This document shows positions 13,859 through 19,805 of a stretch of DNA of 22,659 nt, one piece after another. Made by a program: the position numbers and the translations under genes. The notes beneath the pieces were generated by a model, which was given only the letters and a program-made list of their open reading frames with translations, did no database searches and was not told the DNA's origin. The DNA is from Planctomycetes bacterium UBA1135. GTDB taxonomy: Bacteria > Planctomycetota > UBA1135. Location of the stretch: the NCBI GenBank assembly GCA_002311925.1, contig DCAK01000115.1, forward strand, positions 1 through 22,659, given 5' to 3'. Every line of letters begins with the position of its first letter. Position 1 is the stretch's first letter.

Positions 13859-15910
13859 ATGAACGATTACAAAATCCGCCGCTTCGCCGTCGTCGGCGCC
13901 GGCAACATGGGCTCCGGAATCGCCCAGAAAATCGCGTCGGAAGGCCACTCAGTGATTCTCCTCGACCTTTCCGCCGAGCAGGTGGAAAAGGGCCTTGCCG
14001 GAATCGCATCCACTCTTCATGCGGGAGTTGAAAGGAAGATTTTCCGGCCCGGTCAACCCGAGGAAATTCTGAGCCGATTGACGGGAACCACCGACTACGA
14101 GGATGTCGCTGATGCCGACCTCGTCATCGAGGCGGTATTCGAGGATCTCGAGGTCAAGAGGAGCGTCTTCTCCTCTCTCGCCGCCACCTGCCGGCCGGAC
14201 ACCCTCCTGGCCACCAACACATCCTCGTTCCGGGTCGGAGACCTCGCCGAAAGCTGCGCCCAACCAGAACGCCTCCTTGGCCTCCACTATTTCTACCACC
14301 CGGCCATGAACCGCTTGGTGGAGGTCGTGGGCCACGCGGGGACCGACCCCTCCGCCCTTGAAGCGGCATGGGCGGCCCAGGAGGCCATCGGCAAGACCCC
14401 CATCCATTCCGCGGACGCCCCCGGGTTCGTGGTCAATCGCTATTTCGTACCCTGGCTGAACGAAGCCGTCCGCCTGGTTGAAGAGGGGGTGGCCGACATT
14501 CCATCCGTGGATGCCGCCGCCCGCGATTTCTTCGGGATCGGGATGGGGCCCTTCCAGCTCATGAACGTCACCGGGGTCCCCATTGCTTTTCATGCTGCGA
14601 CTTCCCTGGGCGAGGCCATCCACCCTTTCTATGCCCCGGCCGAAACCCTTCGCCAGCAGGTCGAAGTTGAGGGCGTCGATTGGAATCTCGAGGGGAATCC
14701 GGACCCTTCCGTCTTCACCGCGGTTAACGACCGCCTGCTCGGGGTCGTGGCCCATGTCGCCGCGGAACTCGTGGATGAGGGGGTGGCCTCCGTCGAGGAT
14801 TGCGACATCGGGGCCCGGGTTGGGCTTCGCTGGGCCAGGGGCCCCTTCCAAATGGTGAACGAGGCGGGAGTCGAGGCTTGCGCCGAGCTCGCACGCCAGG
14901 CTTTGGCCACCTACGGATTGGCGCCCCCCGCATTGCTGCAAAGCCCCGGGCCGGCCGGGATTCCCATACGCCTCGTTTCCGTCGGCAAGCGCCGTGGCCT
15001 CGCCTCGGTCAAGGTCGAGAGGCCGGACGCCATGAACGCCCTCAACCCCGAGGTCCTGGGTCAGCTTGCCGCCGGCCTGGAAGAAGCCCGCCAATCCGGG
15101 CGCGGAATCGCGGTCAGCGGAAGCGGAAAGGCCTTCATCGCCGGGGCCGACATCAAGTTCTTCGTCGACCACCTCCGGGCGGAGACTGTTCCAGAAATCC
15201 TGAATTTCACTCGGGAAGGCCAGGCCTTCTTCGCATCCCTTTCCGGAAGGAAAGAAGCCGTGGTCGCCCGGGTTCACGGGCTCTCCCTCGGTGGGGGCTC
15301 CGAACTCGCCCTCGCCTGCGACTGGATCGCCGCCTCCCCCAAGGCAAGTTTCGGATTCCCGGAAACCGGAATCGGCATCTACCCGGGATTGGGAGGGACC
15401 CAGAGGCTTCCCCGCCGCGTGGGACTTCCTCTCGCCAAGTGGCTGGTCTACACCGGCCAATCCGTCGGCGCTGAACAGGCGCTTGAAATCGGGCTGTGCG
15501 ACGCCGTCGCCTCCTTCGAAGATTTGGACCGGGCCTGCGAGGATCTCGTCGGGCGAGGTCCCTCGGGAGAACGGTCCGCCCCGACCGCCGCCCCTGCCGA
15601 AGGCTGGGAAGGCCTCTGGGAATTTTTCACCGAAAACGGGGTGGACGCCATCCTTTCCGGGGAAGCCTGCCCGGGCAGCGACCCCGCCCTGGAGAAGGCC
15701 GTGAAAAGAATGCGCGCCAAGTCCGCCAATGCCCTGTTCCAGGCCGAAAGGCTGTTCGACGAGGGCGCGGGCCTCGGCCTTGAGGAGGCCCTTGCCCTGG
15801 AACTGCGCGACCTGGACGAGGTTTTCGCCCACCCCGACGCCTTGGAGGGGCTCAGCGCCCTGATTGAAGGCCGCCGGCCCGGCTTCAAGGAGACCGCCAA
15901 GGCCCCCTAG
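13859..15910 (+). CDS. Bifunctional 3-hydroxyacyl-CoA dehydrogenase / enoyl-CoA hydratase (dehydrogenase domain first)
   Basis: A 683-residue cytoplasmic enzyme for the middle steps of fatty-acid beta-oxidation or short-chain acyl-CoA conversion. Residues 5-185 are the NAD-binding Rossmann domain (GAGNMG at 13-18) with the catalytic His143 in 'GLHYFYHPAM' and Glu155 twelve residues later. Residues about 187-355 are two helical dehydrogenase C-domains ('DAPGFVVNRYFVPWLNEA' starts the first). Residues about 370-560 form a crotonase fold, with oxyanion-hole segments 'AFIAGADIKFF' and 'GLSLGGGSELALACD' and both acid/base glutamates (Glu482, Glu502, 20 apart as in rat crotonase). The order is opposite to FadB/FadJ and matches FadN and archaeal crotonyl-CoA hydratase/dehydrogenases. 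No thiolase or acyl-CoA dehydrogenase is nearby. The start at ATG 13859 gives a canonical N-terminus. Confidence 0.93.
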   Translation: MNDYKIRRFAVVGAGNMGSGIAQKIASEGHSVILLDLSAEQVEKGLAGIASTLHAGVERKIFRPGQPEEILSRLTGTTDYEDVADADLVIEAVFEDLEVKRSVFSSLAATCRPDTLLATNTSSFRVGDLAESCAQPERLLGLHYFYHPAMNRLVEVVGHAGTDPSALEAAWAAQEAIGKTPIHSADAPGFVVNRYFVPWLNEAVRLVEEGVADIPSVDAAARDFFGIGMGPFQLMNVTGVPIAFHAATSLGEAIHPFYAPAETLRQQVEVEGVDWNLEGNPDPSVFTAVNDRLLGVVAHVAAELVDEGVASVEDCDIGARVGLRWARGPFQMVNEAGVEACAELARQALATYGLAPPALLQSPGPAGIPIRLVSVGKRRGLASVKVERPDAMNALNPEVLGQLAAGLEEARQSGRGIAVSGSGKAFIAGADIKFFVDHLRAETVPEILNFTREGQAFFASLSGRKEAVVARVHGLSLGGGSELALACDWIAASPKASFGFPETGIGIYPGLGGTQRLPRRVGLPLAKWLVYTGQSVGAEQALEIGLCDAVASFEDLDRACEDLVGRGPSGERSAPTAAPAEGWEGLWEFFTENGVDAILSGEACPGSDPALEKAVKRMRAKSANALFQAERLFDEGAGLGLEEALALELRDLDEVFAHPDALEGLSALIEGRRPGFKETAKAP

Positions 15911-15922
15911 CCCGGCTGCAGA

Positions 15923-17431
15923 GTGTTTCTGGCGACCGCCCTGGCCCTTGTTCCCCTCCTCCCCCAGGAAGCCGTGAACAGGGTCCCGGCAATCGCCGCG
16001 AAGGAGTGGCTCAACACCGACCGCCCCTTGGGGAACTGGGAAAAGGACCTGCGCGGGCAGGTCGTGCTCCTGGATTTCTGGACCTATTGCTGCATCAATT
16101 GCCTCCACATCCTTCCCGACCTGGCCAAGCTCGAAAAGGATTTCGTCGATGAGCCCTTCCTGGTCATCGGGGTCCATTCCAAGAAATTCGACCAGGAAGG
16201 AGATGCGGAAAACATCCGCCAGGCCATTCTTCGCCATGGAATTCGTCACCCGGTGGCCGTGGATTCGGACCATGCGATTTGGGATTCCTTCGGGGTGCGC
16301 TCCTGGCCCACGCTGGTGCTGGTCGACCCCGAAGGTCGCGAGGTGGGCCGCCTCTCGGGCGAAGGCCACTACGCCACCCTGAAGCGAGCGGTGCGCGTGG
16401 TTCTAGACCAACACCGGGAAAAGAAGACTCTTGCCGAGGGGCCCCTCAAGGTGGCGCTGGAAAAGCCCCGAGACGGAACGCTGGCATTCCCGGGCAAGGT
16501 TCTAGCTCTTCCTGATTCCATCCTGGTGGCGGATTCGGGAAACGGCCAAATCCTCCAGGTGGCCACTCCCGGCGGCAACATCCTTCGACGCTGGGGAAAC
16601 CTGAACGACCCCCAGGGCATGGCGGTGCTGGGCGACCAGCTCTATGTCGCTGAAACCGGGGCCCACCGCATTCTTCGCCTTCAGCTTGCCGGGGATGCCC
16701 GTGAAGTCGTCGCGGGGACGGGAAAGCAGGCCTCCTTTCGGCCCCAAGAGGGGCCGGGACTGGAAACCGCTCTGAATTCCCCGTGGGCGCTCGAAGCCGA
16801 CGGGTATTTCCTGCACATTGCGATGGCTGGAAGTCACCAACTTTGGACCTTGGACACCCGGTCCGGCGAACTCAAGCATCTGGCCGGATCCGGGCGGGAA
16901 AACATCGTGGACGGACCCTCCCGAACCGCCCAGCTTGCCCAGCCCAGCGGCCTTTCGCGCCTGGGCCGGCAACTTTATTTCGCGGATAGCGAGGTCAGCG
17001 CCATCCGGGTGGTGGACCTGGAAAAGTCCCGGGTCAGCAGCCTCGTTGGAAGTCATCTTTTCCGATTCGGAGATGAGGACGGGGTGGGGATGGAGGCTCT
17101 TCTGCAGCACCCTCTCGGACTCGCCTCCTGGCGGGGGCGTCTTTTGGTGGCCGACACCTTCAACAGCAAGATTAAGCTCCTCGACCCGAAATCCGGAGCT
17201 TGCTCCAGCCTGTTCAAGAAGGAGTGGAGCAAGGATGGCCCAAAATTCTGGGAACCGGGCGGGCTGGATGTCCACCAAGACACCCTTTTCGTCGCCGACA
17301 CTAATCACCACCGCATCGTCGCCGTTGAATTGAAATCCGGCGCCTGGAGCGTGGTCTTGGGCGAGGGGGCCAAGGTTTACATGGAGACCGGGAATGGTCC
17401 GCAGGCTGCCGAAGGCGTTTCCAGTCCCTAG
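15923..17431 (+). CDS. NHLRC2-like exported thioredoxin-fold / NHL-propeller protein
   Basis: A 502-residue protein with a short hydrophobic signal (MFLATALALVPLLPQ), a thioredoxin-like domain (about 20-170) and an NHL-type beta-propeller (about 175-480). The redox motif is C-C-I-N-C (Cys57-Ile-Asn-Cys60) in 'WTYCCINCLHILPDL', with the cis-proline in 'SWPTLVLVDPEG' (Pro129). At least five propeller blades are recognisable by 'DSGNGQILQV', 'ETGAHRILRL', 'DSEVSAIRVVD', 'DTFNSKIKLLD' and 'DTNHHRIVAVE'. This is the NHLRC2 architecture known in animals and many bacteria, with uncertain function; a periplasmic or surface redox/scaffold role is likely. The GTG at 15923 is the only usable start: it lies four codons after the in-frame stop of the preceding gene. 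The signal lacks basic residues. It shares its stop CTAG with the convergent nuclease gene. Confidence 0.88.
   Translation: MFLATALALVPLLPQEAVNRVPAIAAKEWLNTDRPLGNWEKDLRGQVVLLDFWTYCCINCLHILPDLAKLEKDFVDEPFLVIGVHSKKFDQEGDAENIRQAILRHGIRHPVAVDSDHAIWDSFGVRSWPTLVLVDPEGREVGRLSGEGHYATLKRAVRVVLDQHREKKTLAEGPLKVALEKPRDGTLAFPGKVLALPDSILVADSGNGQILQVATPGGNILRRWGNLNDPQGMAVLGDQLYVAETGAHRILRLQLAGDAREVVAGTGKQASFRPQEGPGLETALNSPWALEADGYFLHIAMAGSHQLWTLDTRSGELKHLAGSGRENIVDGPSRTAQLAQPSGLSRLGRQLYFADSEVSAIRVVDLEKSRVSSLVGSHLFRFGDEDGVGMEALLQHPLGLASWRGRLLVADTFNSKIKLLDPKSGACSSLFKKEWSKDGPKFWEPGGLDVHQDTLFVADTNHHRIVAVELKSGAWSVVLGEGAKVYMETGNGPQAAEGVSSP
17428..17431. other. Shared CTAG double stop, NHLRC2-like / nuclease
   Basis: CTAG gives TAG to the plus-strand gene (17429-17431) and TAG to the minus-strand nuclease (17428-17430). 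This is the third identical junction in the window. Confidence 0.9.
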
Positions 17432-18342
17432 AGAACGGCTTCCGGGCAAATCCCCCGGAATCGGCAGCCCGGGCATTCCATGGGCGCGCCGCTGGGCGGG
17501 AATTTCGACAGGTCAACCTCTTCCTCGTCGGGGTCGTAATGGCCGTCCTGCATTGGAGCCAGGCTGGCGGCGATGTTTTCCGACATCTCCTCCAACTCGT
17601 CGGACGAGACTTCCCGACTCTCCACCGACCCCTCCCCCAGATAGGCGGCATGAAGGCGGATGGCCTCTGGCTGGGTCCCCCATTTGTGCATGGCGAAAAG
17701 GGCGTAGACGCTCAATTGGAAGCGATCCGCTTCCCGTGGTCGGCCGGTTTTCCAGTCCCATATATGGACCTCGTCCCCTTCCCGGTGAACGAAATCGGGA
17801 ACCGCGTAGACATCCACCCCCGAAAATGGGAAGGAGTCGAGGCTCTCCAGGGCAAGCCAGGTGTCGGGATGGGCATCCCGCGCGGTTTTCAAGAGGGGCG
17901 AATCGGTGAAAAACCGCGAGGCGGCCTCCAGCCTTGCCCGGGCCTTCCCCGTTCTTTCCTCGGAAAGCTCTTCGTCGTAGTGATGCTCGATGAGGTGGGC
18001 GCATTTCCTGGGGTCGTCCCTCCACAGTCCGCCGGTGGAGGCTCGCCATCCCTCTCGAAATCGCTCCCTCGCTTCTTCGTAAAGCTCGTCCCCCGACAGC
18101 GTTTCCCCGCCCCGCCTGAGCTCGAACCAGCGCTCAATGGCTTCGTGGACGCACAGTCCTGTGAATGCCAGCAGCGAGGTCAGCTGCTTGTGCATCAGGA
18201 CCTCGAATTTTTTACCCCGGGGGCGCTCCTTCCACCAACCCCACGAGGCGTAGCGGCCGAACCAATTCTCCCGGGGACAGCGGGCAAACTCCTTCCCCCT
18301 GCTGGCGGACCAGCTCAGATTGAGGCGAAAGGAACCGCCCAA
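17428..18342 (-). CDS. PD-(D/E)XK nuclease with Cas4/AddB-type iron-sulfur cysteines
   Basis: A 304-residue RecB/Cas4-like nuclease. The catalytic core is visible in order: His66 in 'GLCVHEAIE', Asp183 in 'VYAVPDFV', Asp196-Trp-Lys198 in 'IWDWKTG' and the QxxxY helix (Gln209, Tyr213). Cys22 and a C-terminal CX2CX5C (Cys290, Cys293, Cys299) match the 4Fe-4S staple of AddB and Cas4. There is no helicase domain, so it is a stand-alone nuclease, probably for DNA repair or end processing. No CRISPR repeats or cas genes occur here. The start is TTG 18342, just 3 bp after the preceding stop; the first conserved block (SWSASRGKEFARCPRENWF) begins at residue 10 and no ATG precedes it, so TTG is forced. 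It is last in the Lon operon. Confidence 0.87.
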   Translation of the reverse strand: MGGSFRLNLSWSASRGKEFARCPRENWFGRYASWGWWKERPRGKKFEVLMHKQLTSLLAFTGLCVHEAIERWFELRRGGETLSGDELYEEARERFREGWRASTGGLWRDDPRKCAHLIEHHYDEELSEERTGKARARLEAASRFFTDSPLLKTARDAHPDTWLALESLDSFPFSGVDVYAVPDFVHREGDEVHIWDWKTGRPREADRFQLSVYALFAMHKWGTQPEAIRLHAAYLGEGSVESREVSSDELEEMSENIAASLAPMQDGHYDPDEEEVDLSKFPPSGAPMECPGCRFRGICPEAVL

Positions 18343-18345
18343 GCT

Positions 18346-18942
18346 CTAATGCCTAAAATGTCGGACCCCGGTATGAACCATGGTTACTTCCCGCGCATCG
18401 CAGGCGGCGGTCACTTCATCGTCCTTGACCGAGCCCCCGGGCTGGACGATGGCTGCAACCCCGGCATCGGCCAGTAATTCCGGGCCGTCCGGGAAGGGGA
18501 AAAAGGCGTCCGATCCGGCAACGGCTCCTTGAACCCGCTCACCCGCCTTTTCCACCGCGATGCGGCAGGAATCCACCCGGCTCATCTGGCCGGCCCCGGC
18601 CCCGACCAACATCCCATCCTTGACCAGGCTGATGGCGTTGGACTTCAAGTGCTTGGCCAGGGTTTGGGCCAGCCGACAATCCGCCTCACGAGCTGGGTCC
18701 AGAGCCTGGGTTCCGGCCACATCCAAATCGGCCTCGAAAGCCGTCGGATTGTCCGAACCCTGAACCAGGGTCCCTCCCCACAGGCGTCTGGCCTCGACCT
18801 GGTTGCGGGCCTGGCCCAGGTCCGGGATTTCCACCAATCGCACATTCGCTCCCCACTTCGGCCCTTCCCGAAGAAGGGTGGCCGCCGCCGGCTCAATGGT
18901 GGGCGCCGCGATGACTTCAACGAAATGACCTGGTTCCGTCAA
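18346..18942 (-). CDS. purH: Stand-alone C-terminal half of AICAR transformylase (PurH C-terminus)
   Basis: The 198 residues align by eye along the full C-terminal portion of bacterial PurH: '[12 protein letters not shown]', '[10 protein letters not shown]', '[30 protein letters not shown]' in outline, '[11 protein letters not shown]', '[19 protein letters not shown]' and the terminal 'TGVRHFRH'. It thus keeps the Asn (SNAI) and terminal His regions of the formyltransferase site. The IMP cyclohydrolase domain and first half of the transformylase, including the catalytic Lys-His pair, are absent; the upstream gene is an unrelated lipoprotein. The start is TTG 18942 in a TTGA overlap with that gene, exactly at a subdomain border. 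It could pair with a half encoded elsewhere, have a new role, or be a remnant. The reading frame is clean and conserved motifs are intact, arguing against recent decay. Confidence 0.85.
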   Translation of the reverse strand: MTEPGHFVEVIAAPTIEPAAATLLREGPKWGANVRLVEIPDLGQARNQVEARRLWGGTLVQGSDNPTAFEADLDVAGTQALDPAREADCRLAQTLAKHLKSNAISLVKDGMLVGAGAGQMSRVDSCRIAVEKAGERVQGAVAGSDAFFPFPDGPELLADAGVAAIVQPGGSVKDDEVTAACDAREVTMVHTGVRHFRH

Positions 18943-19805
18943 AAGGGCGGCGCAGCCGCAAGAACCAGCCAGGGGCGGCCCTCTTCGTCCAGGCCGAAAG
19001 CCAGGTCACGGCCGAAGAGTGAGGGCTCGCCATGAAAAAAAGTTTGCGGGAAACAGGCCTGGTCCACCTGCGCCGCGGTCCAATCCTCCACGGATTTCCA
19101 CGGATTCGGGCCCGGGTCCTCCCCGAGAGCGGCCACAGCCAGCAGCCTCCACCCGTCGAGACGCACCTCGGCGGCCTGGCCCCCGAGTTCCTGGAGAAAG
19201 GGTTTGTCTCCCTTGACCCGGGAAAGGGATACCCCCTCCAGGCCGGGCCAGAGGTCGGGCCGTATCGGAGCACCTCCCGACAGGTCGGTCCAAGCCTCGG
19301 CGAATCCTTCCTGGAACCAGGAAGGGGCCGCCCGAAGCCCGGGTCGGTCGAGGGACAGGAGATGGGCGGCCTCGTGCCGCAGGGTGCGGCGGAAGGTCCA
19401 GGGAGGCTCAACCAGCTCGGCCAGCAGCACCTCGTCCCGGGGAAGGGGCAACAGGGCGAGGCGCTCGGCAGGGTGGGTGCGCGGCACGGCCGGGTCGCCC
19501 CCGAGTCCCCACTCCGCCGCGACCCCGGCAGCCTCTTCCGGCCCCGACGCCACCCGAAGGGTCAGCGGCCTCGCCGGAATTTCCCGTTCCTTTCCCCCGT
19601 TCTCAATCGGCCATCGGGCATTGGTTCCTTCCCGAAACCGGACAGTGAGGGTTTCCAAATCCGAATCCAGAGTCTCCCTCCACCCTTCCATCCGGGGCGG
19701 CAGCATTAAACGGAAACCGTGGTTCGCGGCCCCCATCGGGGCAGGTGCTGAAAGCGGCAGGGAACATCCTGCGAGGAGGAGAATCCCCGCTGCAAGTTGT
19801 TTCAT
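18939..19805 (-). CDS. Gluzincin-like (peptidase MA type) lipoprotein
   Basis: A 288-residue predicted lipoprotein. The signal MKQLAAGILLLAGC ends in a lipobox (LAGC, Cys14). Around the middle, 'LRHEAAHLLSLDRPG' carries a zinc-protease HExxH (His144, Glu145, His148), and 'PSWFQEGFAEAWTD' 18 residues after His148 supplies the expected glutamate ligand (Glu166). This spacing fits the peptidase MA/M1-like gluzincin family. N-terminal residues 25-135 are probably beta-rich and of unknown function. It should sit on the periplasmic face of a membrane. The ATG at 19805 overlaps the Lon stop (ATGA), and the gene's 3' end overlaps the PurH-C start (TTGA). Substrate unknown. A longer in-frame extension upstream is a shadow of lon. 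Confidence 0.75.
   Translation of the reverse strand: MKQLAAGILLLAGCSLPLSAPAPMGAANHGFRLMLPPRMEGWRETLDSDLETLTVRFREGTNARWPIENGGKEREIPARPLTLRVASGPEEAAGVAAEWGLGGDPAVPRTHPAERLALLPLPRDEVLLAELVEPPWTFRRTLRHEAAHLLSLDRPGLRAAPSWFQEGFAEAWTDLSGGAPIRPDLWPGLEGVSLSRVKGDKPFLQELGGQAAEVRLDGWRLLAVAALGEDPGPNPWKSVEDWTAAQVDQACFPQTFFHGEPSLFGRDLAFGLDEEGRPWLVLAAAPPF

Noticed and set aside
13949..16369. An 806-codon open frame on the minus strand
   Set aside because: It lies antisense to the clearly homologous dehydrogenase/hydratase and NHLRC2-like genes and has low-complexity Gly/Glu/Pro composition without family motifs. It is a GC-rich codon-bias shadow.
17428..18342. CRISPR-Cas locus, suggested by the Cas4-like protein
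   Set aside because: No direct-repeat/spacer pattern and no other cas gene occurs in the window.
18346..19293. PurH fragment as the 3' part of a frameshifted full-length purH
   Set aside because: The upstream 860 bases encode a coherent lipoprotein with lipobox and HExxH, and no frame there shows the missing PurH motifs.
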